From: Oscillospiraceae bacterium
Lineage (GTDB): Bacteria; Bacillota; Clostridia; Oscillospirales; Oscillospiraceae
DNA length: 64,000 nucleotides
NCBI GenBank assembly: GCA_910575695.1
Contig: CAJTGJ010000015.1
Span: forward strand, 1-64,000
Direction: 5' to 3'
Of the stretch, positions 1 to 7,907 are shown one piece after another. Numbering within the stretch: position 1 is the stretch's first letter; each line of letters opens with the position of its first letter. The notes under the pieces are model-generated. The model was not told the DNA's origin. It ran no database searches and saw only the letters and a program-made list of their open reading frames with translations. A program made the position numbers and the translations under genes.

Positions 1-300
1 CCGGGCGGGGAGACGGCATTCACGCTGCGCGCGCATACCGTCTCTCCGCTCGGAACACAGGTGGATAAGCCGAGTTTAGCCGGGTTGTGTCCAGCCTGGG
101 AAATCCTCTGATTTGCTCCTGTTTCCTTGACTACAGCTTGTCTCCTTTTACACAAAATTTTCTGCCGGGCCTGGAAACACTAAGGGGAACTCGGGTTCAA
201 TATGCGATCCTTACAACATTGCCCTGATAAGGTTTCCGCTTTCTTTCATCACAATCTGATTTCCTATGTTTTAATTCGGGAGTAATACTTCAATTCCCGA
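1..300. other. no gene recognised
   Basis: I see no open frame with a ribosome site or a recognisable protein here, and no clear RNA structure. The stretch precedes decayed gene fragments and is probably part of the same degenerate zone at the window edge. Confidence 0.4.
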
Positions 301-460
301 TTCCAGGGCGTCCCCATCGGCGGCTGCAACAGCTTTTTTGAGGCGCTTCTCAGGGGTCTCGCATAGACTTCTTCCATACTGACGCAGAGAGGACATCCAA
401 CTGCACCGTCTTCACGGGCCCGATTGATGCCTTCTACGGACACCGGTTTGGCCGCCGTGT
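301..460 (+). pseudogene. UDP-galactopyranose mutase (glf) relic
   Basis: Two short translated blocks match the glf family from memory. The frame starting at 301 reads FQGVPIGGCNSFFEALLRG, like the family's GVPIGGYTxxFEkLLeG block, and ends at a stop near 364. A second block in another frame from 366 reads DFFHTDAERTSNCTVFTGPI and continues IDAFYGHRFG, like the TGxIDxyFdyrfG block of the flavin-binding domain. Glf converts UDP-galactopyranose to UDP-galactofuranose. The two blocks are close together but frameshifted, there is no start codon or ribosome site, and no other part of the roughly 370-residue protein is visible. This is therefore a deletion-scarred remnant. The assignment is by motif memory, not alignment. 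Confidence 0.6.
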
Positions 461-463
461 TCT

Positions 464-661
464 ATGACGGCTACTGCAACACCTGCGATATGCCGGTGGA
501 AAATGGAACGGATGTTGAGCGCGGTGTTTTGCAATCCTGACGTGTGTCCGTACTGCCAGTACATCGGAGAAGGTGATAGCTGGTGCGAGGAGACTGGTGA
601 GATCGTGCTGTCGACAGGGAGCCGACCGAGGGGTTTATGGGTCCTGGGCGTCCCGATCTGA
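464..661 (+). pseudogene. Cys-rich small protein fragment
   Basis: A 65-codon frame with a poor start contains CNPDVCPYCQYIGEGDSWCE, a cysteine pattern that resembles small uncharacterised proteins of clostridial mobile elements. The first 20 residues look unrelated, and the preceding nucleotides in another frame read VFYDGYCNTCDMPVENG, which could be the true N-terminal part after a frameshift. There is no good ribosome site. I treat it as a broken gene beside the glf relic; its function is unknown. Confidence 0.3.
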
Positions 662-673
662 AGAGACGTTTAG

Positions 674-704
674 CGGGCAGTTATCCATACTGGATAACTG
701 CCCG
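674..704. terminator. 14-bp hairpin before blaI
   Basis: CGGGCAGTTATCCA (674-687) and TGGATAACTGCCCG (691-704) form a perfect 14-bp stem with a 3-base loop, followed by TCAATTTT. It probably ends transcription from the relic region and insulates the blaI promoter starting at 718. The U-tract is weak, so another role is possible. Confidence 0.5.
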
Positions 705-717
705 TCAATTTTGCCTC

Positions 718-746
718 TTGACAAGAATGTACTACAGGTGTAGAAT
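718..746 (+). promoter_or_regulatory. blaI promoter
   Basis: A consensus -35 TTGACA (718-723) and -10 TAGAAT (741-746) are separated by 17 bases. The -10 overlaps the right arm of the first operator palindrome (732-743), so a bound repressor would cover the promoter. Confidence 0.85.
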
Positions 747-771
747 AGCAGATGAAAAACTACAACTGTAG
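732..771. promoter_or_regulatory. two BlaI/MecI-type operators
   Basis: Two palindromes of the same form occur: CTACAGGTGTAG (732-743) and CTACAACTGTAG (760-771). Both fit the TACA-N2-TGTA core bound by BlaI/MecI dimers. They are centred 28 bases apart, the first over the -10 box and the second just before the blaI ribosome site, which predicts autorepression of the operon. Confidence 0.8.
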
Positions 772-782
772 GAGAGGTGCAT

Positions 783-1148
783 ATGGCAAAGCTGTCGGAA
801 CGGGAGTGGATGGTGCTGGGTAAGCTGTGGGAGAGTGGCGGAGCGACCCTCAGCGAGCTGACCGAAGGGCTGTATGGTGAGACGGGCTGGAGCCGGAACA
901 CGGTGCTGACGTACCTGACCCGGATGGAGGCCAAGGGGCTGGTAAGCATTGACAAGGAGGGATATCCCCGGTGGTACCGGGCGGCGCTGGGCCGGGAGGA
1001 CTGCCGCGCCCAGGCCCGGGAAAGTTTTTTACAGCAGGTATACCAGGGGGCCACGAGGGATCTGATAGCGGCGTTCCTGCGGGAGAAACCTATCTCCGCC
1101 CAGGAGCGAGACGAACTGCGCCGCCTCCTGGACGACATGGAGGTGTAG
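783..1148 (+). CDS. BlaI/MecI-family repressor
   Basis: A 121-residue winged-helix repressor of the penicillinase-repressor family. The N-terminal 70 residues hold the HTH, with recognition helix WSRNTVLTYLTRMEAKGLV. The C-terminal 45 residues form the helical dimerisation part that BlaR1-type proteases inactivate. The ATG at 783 is preferred over a GTG at 777 because GGAGAGG at 771-777 is correctly spaced for it. It is followed by an M56 sensor gene, and its own promoter carries two palindromic operators. This is the classic two-component antibiotic-stress switch, although no beta-lactamase gene lies in the operon, so the regulated targets are elsewhere. Confidence 0.92.
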   Translation: MAKLSEREWMVLGKLWESGGATLSELTEGLYGETGWSRNTVLTYLTRMEAKGLVSIDKEGYPRWYRAALGREDCRAQARESFLQQVYQGATRDLIAAFLREKPISAQERDELRRLLDDMEV

Positions 1149-1162
1149 TTCCTCTTTCTTGA

Positions 1163-1207
1163 CTTACTTTTTCTTGAAAGAAAAAGTAAGCAAAAAGAAC
1201 TTTAAGC
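1163..1207 (+). repeat. hairpin repeat, copy 1
   Basis: Perfect 13-bp stem, CTTACTTTTTCTT (1163-1175) with AAGAAAAAGTAAG (1178-1190), followed by a tail CAAAAAGAACTTTAAGCT. The same hairpin core (TTTTTCTTGAAAGAAAAA) plus the tail recurs at 3801-3853 and, inverted, at 5315-5370. It lies between blaI and blaR1. Confidence 0.8.
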
Positions 1208-1281
1208 TCGTTTCCGTCCTGGTGGGTATCGTAAAATGCTGCGTCGGCCACATAGTTTGTGTATTTGGGGAGGCTGTTTTT

Positions 1282-3231
1282 ATGAGTGATATTTGGTCGT
1301 TGTTATTGCAGACGCTGACGGCGTCCGGTGTGGCTGTGCTTCTGCTGGCGGTCAAGGCCATGTTTCGGGACAAGCTGTCTCCCCGGTGGCAGTTTGGGGT
1401 TTGGGGCATACTGGCGGTGATTCTGCTCCTTCCGGCGGGGTGGGGCGGGCGGTATGTCCTGCTCAACTGGCCCATGCTGGTGGAGGCGGTGAAGTCCGCT
1501 GCCACGGGGGAGTTCGGGACGCTGACCCGGGTGACGGCGCCGGTCCCGCTGCCGTCCTCTGCCGCGCCTGGGACGCTGGCGGACTGGCTGTATCTGGTTT
1601 ATCTGGCGGGAGTTGTAGTCCTGCTGGCGCGGTATATTGTCTCTTATGTGGTTCTGCGGCGGGCGCTGAGGCGGGGACGGCCCGCCCAGGCGGAACGGGT
1701 AAAGGCGGCGGCGGAGCGGTACAGCCTGTCCGTCTGCCCGGCGGTGGAGGTGGACGGCCTGCCCTCGGCGTTCATCTGCGGTCTGTTCAGACCCGTGCTG
1801 GCCCTGCCTGCCGGGGTGGAGACGGACGAAAGGGTGATCCTCCACGAGCTGCTCCATTTAACATACCGGGATGTGTTTTGGGGCTGGGTGATCTGCTTTT
1901 TCCGGTGTGTCCACTGGTGCAATCCGCTGATCTGGCTGTGCGCCGACCGTGCGGGGAACGATCTGGAATCCCTGTGCGACCAGCGGGTGCTGGAGCGGCT
2001 GGAGGGGGAGGAGCGCCGGGACTATGGCCGCATCCTGCTGTCCATGGCGGACGAGAAATACGCCCATGCCCCCGGCACCTCATCAGCCGCCAACGGCGGG
2101 AAGAATATCCGGTGGCGGATCGAGGCCATCGCCCGGTTCAAGCGCTACCCAGCGGGGATGGCGCTGGTGTCGGTGTGTATGACGCTGGTGCTGGCGTTCC
2201 CGCTGCTGATGGGGGCGCGGGCGGAGGAGCTTCCCAGGACCGGCAACCGCTTTTTGACGATGGCCTCGGCCCGGACGGCCTGGTGTACCACGTATGCCGG
2301 GGCCTTCGATGCCTACGCCAAGGGGGCTTTGCTGGGGAACCCCTCCTCCTGGGCCATGTGTGCGCCCCTGTCCCAGCAGGATGAGCTGGCGGCGGAGCTT
2401 TTCCGGGAGGATCTCTCAGGCTCGGATTGGGCGTATTTTGGGCTGGACGATATCCCGTGGCTCTATCCGGGGTATACCATCTACAACCTCACCCAGGTGG
2501 GGGAGGACGTTTGGGAAGGCCTGCTGGTGCTGACCCTGATGGACGCGCCGGAAGGGGAGGAGTGGGACAGCACAGTACACGGCCGCTGGCTGGCCGTCCA
2601 GCCCCTGCGGGCGGAGAAGGAGGGGGAGCGTTGGGTGATCCTGCCCCGGGGGCCGTTCCAGGCGGTGCAGGGGGATGAACGGAGCGGCGGCAACCTGGGC
2701 CTGCCCGCCTGGGTGTACGAGGGGCAGTACGGGGATTTCACCATCCGCGTACAGTGGCAGACCACCGCCTGCGTCGACAGCACAGTTCGACATAACGAAT
2801 GGTCGTCCAGCTTTGATACTAACCCAAAGCCCCATGGGGAGTTTGGCCAGGTAGAGCGCAGCTATATGGTTTACGCGGTCTACAACGGAGACCAGGATAA
2901 AAAGAGTGAGTACACAAGCATCAGTGTGTCCTGTCTCCCTCTTTATGGGGGCTCGGACGAGCGGCCCGAGCTGGAAGCTCTGGACGAGATCCATCTGGGC
3001 ATCCACAGCAGCTCCAGCAGTTCAGACGGCAGCAGCTCCGGCACCAATATTTTGGAACATGGCTGGGACGATTGGATTTTTCTCTCCGGCGGCGGGGGAG
3101 GCCTCTCAGGGGACGAGCTGGGGACATACGGCCTGCCCTCCGCCTATGCGGTGGATTTGTATCTCAACGGAGAATTTGCGGCGGAGCTGACCCTATTGCC
3201 GGAGGAAGGGGGCGAGTGGATTGAACGCTGA
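1282..3231 (+). CDS. BlaR1/MecR1-like M56 sensor peptidase
   Basis: A 649-residue membrane metallopeptidase. Hydrophobic segments lie near 8-27, 37-54, 101-124 and 291-312. The zinc-site motif HELLH is at about 188-192, with the third ligand probably the Glu of NDLESLCDQ near 229. After the last membrane segment comes a roughly 330-residue outside domain with a poly-Ser stretch. In this domain I do not see penicillin-binding motifs, so the ligand may not be a beta-lactam. The longer frame from 1159 would include the repeat hairpin; ATG 1282 is chosen because the family begins directly with the first membrane helix. It overlaps the next gene by 11 bases. Confidence 0.88.
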   Translation: MSDIWSLLLQTLTASGVAVLLLAVKAMFRDKLSPRWQFGVWGILAVILLLPAGWGGRYVLLNWPMLVEAVKSAATGEFGTLTRVTAPVPLPSSAAPGTLADWLYLVYLAGVVVLLARYIVSYVVLRRALRRGRPAQAERVKAAAERYSLSVCPAVEVDGLPSAFICGLFRPVLALPAGVETDERVILHELLHLTYRDVFWGWVICFFRCVHWCNPLIWLCADRAGNDLESLCDQRVLERLEGEERRDYGRILLSMADEKYAHAPGTSSAANGGKNIRWRIEAIARFKRYPAGMALVSVCMTLVLAFPLLMGARAEELPRTGNRFLTMASARTAWCTTYAGAFDAYAKGALLGNPSSWAMCAPLSQQDELAAELFREDLSGSDWAYFGLDDIPWLYPGYTIYNLTQVGEDVWEGLLVLTLMDAPEGEEWDSTVHGRWLAVQPLRAEKEGERWVILPRGPFQAVQGDERSGGNLGLPAWVYEGQYGDFTIRVQWQTTACVDSTVRHNEWSSSFDTNPKPHGEFGQVERSYMVYAVYNGDQDKKSEYTSISVSCLPLYGGSDERPELEALDEIHLGIHSSSSSSDGSSSGTNILEHGWDDWIFLSGGGGGLSGDELGTYGLPSAYAVDLYLNGEFAAELTLLPEEGGEWIER

Positions 3232-3817
3232 CAGGGAGCAGATTTACAGCGGTCTGTCCCACGCCGCCTGGGGGTATTTTTTCCTCAATTTTGACTTTAA
3301 TTTCAACACGGTGAGCATATTCCCCCGGTTTGTGGGGTTTCTGCTCCTGCTGTCCGCCATCGACAAGCTGTCCGGGGAGCGGCGGGATTTGGCGCTGTTA
3401 AGGCCGCTGACGATGCTGCTGGCGGTGTGGAGCGGTCTGGACTGGCTGGTGTCCTGGGCAGGCGGGGACGTAGACGGGCATATTTTATTCCTGGATCTGC
3501 TGGTTGCGGCGGCGGGGCTGTACTTCCAGTTTCAATTCCTCACCGATATGGCGGCGCTGGCGGAGCAGTACCAGGCCGAGGGGGACGCCCTGGACCAGCG
3601 TTTGCGCCGCCGCCGGACAGCCTATATTGTGCTGGTCACAGCCACAGCCCTGATTTTTGATGTGCCCGCCGGACTGCTGGGGGAGTGGCGGGAAATGGTG
3701 GCGCTGGCCCTTGCCGTGGCGGCCTGCATTGTCGCGCTGCTCGTTATGACGGCGCTGTTCAGCCTGCGCCGGTGCTTCCGGGAGACGGAAGCCGAAGGGC
3801 CTTCTTCTTTTTCTTGA
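3221..3817 (+). CDS. membrane protein of the BlaI/R operon
   Basis: A 198-residue protein with a TTG start inside the end of blaR1 (11-base overlap), suggesting translational coupling. Hydrophobic segments lie near 35-45, 62-80, 85-108, 135-155 and 160-180, with a polar, charged loop (EQYQAEGDALDQRLRRRR) between. I do not recognise a named family. The position implies a role with the sensor, perhaps in signal relay. Its last codons and stop fall inside the second copy of the hairpin repeat, so the native C-terminus may have been replaced when the repeat arrived. Confidence 0.7.
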   Translation: MNADREQIYSGLSHAAWGYFFLNFDFNFNTVSIFPRFVGFLLLLSAIDKLSGERRDLALLRPLTMLLAVWSGLDWLVSWAGGDVDGHILFLDLLVAAAGLYFQFQFLTDMAALAEQYQAEGDALDQRLRRRRTAYIVLVTATALIFDVPAGLLGEWREMVALALAVAACIVALLVMTALFSLRRCFRETEAEGPSSFS

Positions 3818-3853
3818 AAGAAAAAGAAGAAGCAAGAAAAAGAACTTTAAGCT
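3801..3853 (+). repeat. hairpin repeat, copy 2
   Basis: A 15-bp perfect stem (3801-3815 with 3818-3832) with the core TTTTTCTTGAAAGAAAAA, then a tail reading CAAGAAAAAGAACTTTAAGCT-like to 3853. It overlaps the last codons and stop (3815-3817) of the preceding gene. Confidence 0.8.
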
Positions 3854-3884
3854 GGGTATCCTGTTTATCTGGTTTGGGGTTAAG

Positions 3885-3923
3885 AAAGTCCCGCCCAATT
3901 ACAAAATGGGCGGGACTTTTTTT
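3885..3923 (+). terminator. intrinsic terminator of the BlaI/R operon
   Basis: AAAGTCCCGCCCA (3885-3897) pairs perfectly with TGGGCGGGACTTT (3907-3919) and is followed by further T residues to 3923. It ends the plus-strand operon facing the convergent purine operon. Confidence 0.9.
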
Positions 3924-4033
3924 GCGGCTGGTTTGCGTGCTGTACGTTGTCGGGCGGAAACGCAACAGTGACAAAGACGGCTGGTAGTGAGCTTAAAGCT
4001 GTTTTTGGATCCTATTTCTCTCGAGAAAAAGGA

Positions 4034-5290
4034 TCAGAACGCGCGGCCGATGTCGGTGCGGAAGTGCATATCGGTGAAGGAGATGGGCTTGGCGGCGGTG
4101 TAGGCGTTGGCGATGGCTTCCTCCAGGGTGCCGCCCAGGGCGGTGACGCCCAGCACCCGCCCGCCGCTGGTGACGGTCTGGCCGTCCTGCTGGGCGGTGC
4201 CTGCGTGGAACACCACAGCGGATTTGCCAGCTTCCTCCAGGCCGGAGATGGGATAACCCTTTTTGTAGTCCAGCGGGTAGCCGCCGGAGGCCAGCACCAG
4301 ACAGCACGCGGACTGGCCCTTCCACCGGATATCCAGCTTGTCCAGCGTGCCCTCCCGGCAGGCCAGGAAAATCTCCAGCAGGTCGCTGTCCAGCAGGGAC
4401 AGCACTGCCTGACATTCCGGGTCTCCGAACCGGGCGTTGTACTCCACCACCCTGGGGCCGCTGGGGGTGAGCATCAGGCCGAAGTAGATCACCCCATGAA
4501 AGGGCCGTCCCTCCGCCTTAAGGGCCTGGATGGTGGGCAGGAAAATTTCATCCACGCACCGCTTGGCGATTTCCGGCGTGTACTGGGGCGGGGGGGAGAT
4601 GGCTCCCATGCCGCCGGTGTTGGGGCCTTTGTTGCCGTCATAGGCCCGCTTGTGGTCCTGGCTGGCGGGCATGGTGGACACGTGCTCCCCGTCGGCAAAG
4701 GCCAGCACCGTCACCTCGGGGCCGGTCATGCACTCCTCAATAACCACGGTGGAGCCGGATTCACCGAATTTTTTGTCCGCCATCATCTCCCGGGCGGCGG
4801 TTTTGGCCTCGTCCACGGTGGAGGCCACCACCACGCCCTTGCCCAGGGCCAGCCCGTCCGCCTTCACCACAATGGGAGCGCCCTGCGCCTCAATGTAGGC
4901 CAGCGCCTTGTCCAGGTCGGTGAACGTCTCGTAGCCTGCGGTGGGGATGTGGTATTTTTTCATCAATTCCTTGGAAAACGCCTTGCTGGCCTCGATGATG
5001 GCGGCATTGGCCCGGGGCCCAAAGGCGGGTATGCCCGCCGCCTCCAGCGCGTCCACCATGCCCAGGGCCAGGGGATCGTCCGGGGCCACCACCACGAACT
5101 CCATGGCGTTGTCCTTGGCCCAGTTCACCATGCCGTCCACATCGGTGGCTTTGATGTTGACGCATTTTGCGATCTGGGCGATGCCCGCGTTGCCGGGGGC
5201 GCAGTACAGCTCCGTTACGTCAGGCGACTGGGCCAGCTTCCAGCAGATGGCGTGTTCCCGGCCGCCGCCGCCTACGACTAAAACTCTCAT
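4034..5290 (-). CDS. purD: phosphoribosylamine-glycine ligase
   Basis: A 418-residue GAR synthetase, the second step of purine synthesis: it joins glycine to phosphoribosylamine using ATP. The N-terminus MRVLVVGGGGREHA is the family signature, followed by an ATP-grasp domain (KADGLALGKGVVVA; VVEYNARFGDPE). The start at 5290 has AGGAGG at good spacing; a longer frame would read through the hairpin repeat copy 3. It is the last gene of the minus-strand purine operon, 90 bases after the formyltransferase gene, the gap being filled by the repeat. Confidence 0.97.
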   Translation of the reverse strand: MRVLVVGGGGREHAICWKLAQSPDVTELYCAPGNAGIAQIAKCVNIKATDVDGMVNWAKDNAMEFVVVAPDDPLALGMVDALEAAGIPAFGPRANAAIIEASKAFSKELMKKYHIPTAGYETFTDLDKALAYIEAQGAPIVVKADGLALGKGVVVASTVDEAKTAAREMMADKKFGESGSTVVIEECMTGPEVTVLAFADGEHVSTMPASQDHKRAYDGNKGPNTGGMGAISPPPQYTPEIAKRCVDEIFLPTIQALKAEGRPFHGVIYFGLMLTPSGPRVVEYNARFGDPECQAVLSLLDSDLLEIFLACREGTLDKLDIRWKGQSACCLVLASGGYPLDYKKGYPISGLEEAGKSAVVFHAGTAQQDGQTVTSGGRVLGVTALGGTLEEAIANAYTAAKPISFTDMHFRTDIGRAF

Positions 5291-5314
5291 GAAAATCCTC
5301 CTAAAAGAGAACGT

Positions 5315-5370
5315 AGTTTCAAGTTCTTTTTTCTTGCTACTTCTTTTTTCTTTCAAGAAAAAAGAAGAAG
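5315..5370 (-). repeat. hairpin repeat, copy 3 (inverted)
   Basis: Read on the minus strand it has the same core TTTTTTCTTGAAAGAAAAAA in a 13-bp stem (5340-5352 with 5355-5367) and the tail AGCAAGAAAAAAGAACTTGA. It fills the gap between the AICAR formyltransferase gene and purD inside the operon, so it cannot be a full terminator there unless purD has another promoter. Confidence 0.8.
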
Positions 5371-5380
5371 GCCCTTTATC

Positions 5381-6553
5381 TCAGTGGTGGAACAGCCGCA
5401 TCCCGGTGAACGCCATCACCATGTCGTGCTTGTCGGCGGTGGCAATCACCTGATCGTCCCGGATGGAGCCGCCGGGCTGGGCGATATACTTCGCCCCGGA
5501 CTTGAACGCCCGCTCCACGTTGTCCCCGAAGGGGAAGAAGGCGTCGGAACCCACCGTCACGCCGGACATCTGGGCGATCCAGTCCTTTTTCTCCTGTTCT
5601 GTGAGCACCTCCGGGCGCACCTGGAAGGTGTTCTGCCACACTCCCTCGGCCAGCACGTCGTCGTGTTCCTCAGAGATATACAGGTCGATGGCGTTGTCCC
5701 GGTCGGGACGGCGGATGCCGTCCACAAACTGGAGGCCCAGCACCTTGGGATGCTGCCGCAGCCACCAGATATCCGCCTTGTTCCCCGCCAGCCGGGTACA
5801 GTGGATGCGGCTCTGCTGGCCCGCGCCCACGCCGATGGTCATGCCGTTTTTCACATAGCACACGGAGTTGGACTGGGTGTATTTCAGCGTGATCAGGGAC
5901 AGCAGCATATCGTGCTTGGCGTCCTCGGGCAGGTTTTTGTTGGCGGTGACGATGTTCTCCAGCATGGCGCCGTCAATGGCCAGATCGTTGTACCCCTGCT
6001 CGAATACGATGCCATAAATGCTCCTGCGCTCAATGGGAGCGGGCTGGTAATCCGGGTTGATCTTCACCACATTATAGCCGCCCTTGCGCTTGGTTTTCAG
6101 GATCTCCAAGGCCTCGTCGGTGTAGCCCGGGGCGATTACGCCGTCGGACACCTCCAGGGCCAAAAACCGGGCGGTGTCCGCATCGCACACGTCGGACAGC
6201 GCCGCCCAGTCGCCGAAAGAGCACAGCCGGTCGGCCCCACGGGCGCGGATGTAAGCGCAGGCAATGGGGGACAGCTCCCCCTCGGGGGCGAAGTAGATTT
6301 TCCGCTCCACGTCGGTGAGGGGCAGGCCCAGCGCCGCTCCAGCGGGGGAGACGTGCTTGAAAGAGGCGGCGGCGGGCAGGCCGGTGGATTTTTTCAGGGC
6401 CTTGACCAGCTGCCAGGAATTCAGCGCGTCCATAAAGTTGATGTAGCCGGGTTTGCCGTTGAGCACCTCCAGGGGGAGTTCTCCGCGCTCCATAAAGATG
6501 CGGGCGGGCTTCTGGTTGGGGTTGCAGCCGTATTTCAGTTCCAGTTCGGTCAT
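5381..6553 (-). CDS. stand-alone AICAR formyltransferase
   Basis: A 390-residue protein equal to the formyltransferase half of PurH. It transfers a formyl group from 10-formyl-THF to AICAR. Recognisable blocks are MTELELKYGCNPNQKPARI, ASFKHVSPAGAALG (the catalytic Lys-His pair), NSVCYVKNGMTIGVGAGQQS and SDAFFPFGDNVE. The IMP cyclohydrolase domain (MGS fold) that normally precedes it is absent, and a separate PurO-type gene lies 650 bases upstream in the operon. AAAGGAG supports the ATG at 6553. Confidence 0.93.
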   Translation of the reverse strand: MTELELKYGCNPNQKPARIFMERGELPLEVLNGKPGYINFMDALNSWQLVKALKKSTGLPAAASFKHVSPAGAALGLPLTDVERKIYFAPEGELSPIACAYIRARGADRLCSFGDWAALSDVCDADTARFLALEVSDGVIAPGYTDEALEILKTKRKGGYNVVKINPDYQPAPIERRSIYGIVFEQGYNDLAIDGAMLENIVTANKNLPEDAKHDMLLSLITLKYTQSNSVCYVKNGMTIGVGAGQQSRIHCTRLAGNKADIWWLRQHPKVLGLQFVDGIRRPDRDNAIDLYISEEHDDVLAEGVWQNTFQVRPEVLTEQEKKDWIAQMSGVTVGSDAFFPFGDNVERAFKSGAKYIAQPGGSIRDDQVIATADKHDMVMAFTGMRLFHH

Positions 6554-6572
6554 ATCGTGCGCTCCTTTCTGT

Positions 6573-7190
6573 CTATTCGTCCACAGTGTCCTCGTTGATA
6601 AAATCGTACTCCTCATCTATGAGCATTTGCAGGTATTCATCGAAGCTGTCTGCAACAACGACCATCTCGTCCGGGTCGTGGAGGTAGCGCAGCACCTGCC
6701 CCTTTACCCCCTTGGCGGAGGGGGAGAAATCAATAAACAGCTGGGACGTGCCGCCGTTGTTCATGCAGTCGGAGAAGTGGAGGAAATCCAGCTTGTCCAT
6801 ATCGTCGCAGACACCCTCGTCCACCGGTTCGTCGTCGTATTCCCGGTTGATGAGATAGTCCCCCCACTGGGCGAAATAGCCTTTGGCTTTGACCATCTGT
6901 CGGACGGACAGAAGGTAGTAGGGGCAGCCCTCCATGTCCGAGCCCAGGAAGTAGAAGCACACCTTTCCTTTGGGGTACTCCCGGTAATAGGTGCCGTCCA
7001 CCAGCTTGAGCAGCTCCAGCAGGCTTTCCGGTGCGTCGGGATAGACCTCCAGAAGCTTGTCCAAATCCTCCTGGCTTGCCCCATGGGCAATGGAGGCGAA
7101 GTGGTCCCACATCGCCTGCCCGCCCTCCCGGCAGTACGCGTCCCGCAAGCCGTCAAAGTAGGCCTGTGCCAATTCTTTCGGGGTTGACAT
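6573..7190 (-). CDS. SMI1/KNR4 (SUKH) family protein
   Basis: A 205-residue acidic protein with the SUKH pattern: GASQEDLDKLLEVYPDAPES followed by LLELLKLVDGT, central PYYLLSVRQM, then FIDFSPSAKGVKGQV and VVADSFDEYLQMLIDEE at the C-terminus. Many SUKH proteins neutralise contact-dependent or polymorphic toxins, while others have housekeeping roles. It sits inside the purine operon, 12 bases after purO and 20 bases before the formyltransferase gene, so it is co-transcribed with them. No toxin gene is visible nearby. The family call is firm; the immunity role is inference. Confidence 0.85.
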   Translation of the reverse strand: MSTPKELAQAYFDGLRDAYCREGGQAMWDHFASIAHGASQEDLDKLLEVYPDAPESLLELLKLVDGTYYREYPKGKVCFYFLGSDMEGCPYYLLSVRQMVKAKGYFAQWGDYLINREYDDEPVDEGVCDDMDKLDFLHFSDCMNNGGTSQLFIDFSPSAKGVKGQVLRYLHDPDEMVVVADSFDEYLQMLIDEEYDFINEDTVDE

Positions 7191-7202
7191 AGCTGCGGCC
7201 CC

Positions 7203-7907
7203 TTACCAGTGCTTGTTGATGATGGACGTTTCGTTGTCCCCGGTTTCCAGGTCAATATACCGCACGAACAGCGACACCTTGTTGTCCTCGTTCAGCGCCA
7301 GCCACAGGTCATTTGCCAGGGATTCCGCGTCGGGGGCGGTGACGGCCACCCGCCGGGGCTCGCCCTCAAAGGAGGGCAGGGGATCGCCGTCGCTTTGATA
7401 GGTGTGGATGAAATGGCCAACCCCTGCCTTGGGGGCGTCATATTCGTAGAAATACCGGCAGGCGCAGGACGGGTCGCCGTCCAGGCTCTTGAGAATGGAC
7501 AGATTATAGGAGCCGTTGGGCTTCACCACGCCGGAGATCCGAGGGGTGTAGTTGGGGCCGTCCGGCTCAAAGGTGCGGGTGTTCAGGGCGTGGCGGTAGC
7601 AGTGGCCCTGCAAAATGTTGTCCCGGATGGTGTCTGTCTGGTCGCCGTTGGTGACGATGGTGATGCCGTTGTCCATCCGCCGCACCGGGTGGTAGATGAT
7701 AAGGGAGGGGTCGGTCATTTTGCTCTCGTCGAACGCCTTGGTGCGGATGCCGTCATCCGTCTCCTCAAAGACCCGGTTGCGGCTGTTCTCGCTGCGTCCC
7801 ATGATGAAATAGGCGATGACGGCGCTTTTGCTGTCCGCCGAGCGGCCCAGCATAATGCCCCGGCCGGGGTAGGGGTTATTCTGTAAATACTCGGTCAGGT
7901 CGATCAT
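7203..7907 (-). CDS. purO: IMP cyclohydrolase, PurO type
   Basis: A 234-residue protein of the archaeal-type IMP cyclohydrolase family, which closes the ring of FAICAR to IMP. Family-like blocks are GRSENSRNRVF near residue 30-40, TIVTNGDQTDTIRDNI in the middle and PNYTPRISGV near 120. The start at 7907 has AGGAG upstream and overlaps the purN stop by four bases (ATGA). A longer upstream frame is only the shadow of purN. It complements the cyclohydrolase-less AICAR formyltransferase in the same operon. Confidence 0.88.
   Translation of the reverse strand: MIDLTEYLQNNPYPGRGIMLGRSADSKSAVIAYFIMGRSENSRNRVFEETDDGIRTKAFDESKMTDPSLIIYHPVRRMDNGITIVTNGDQTDTIRDNILQGHCYRHALNTRTFEPDGPNYTPRISGVVKPNGSYNLSILKSLDGDPSCACRYFYEYDAPKAGVGHFIHTYQSDGDPLPSFEGEPRRVAVTAPDAESLANDLWLALNEDNKVSLFVRYIDLETGDNETSIINKHW

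Noticed and set aside
635..1138. Minus-strand open frame of 167 codons over blaI
   Set aside because: Antisense to a well supported repressor gene, no ribosome site, composition-driven frame.
4008..4035. Hairpin GATCC...GGATC overlapping the purD stop
   Set aside because: The stem has a mismatch and there is no T-tract on the minus strand, so I do not call it a terminator.
3947..5281. 444-codon plus-strand frame opposite purD
   Set aside because: Shadow of the purD coding strand; His/Gly-rich translation with no domain.
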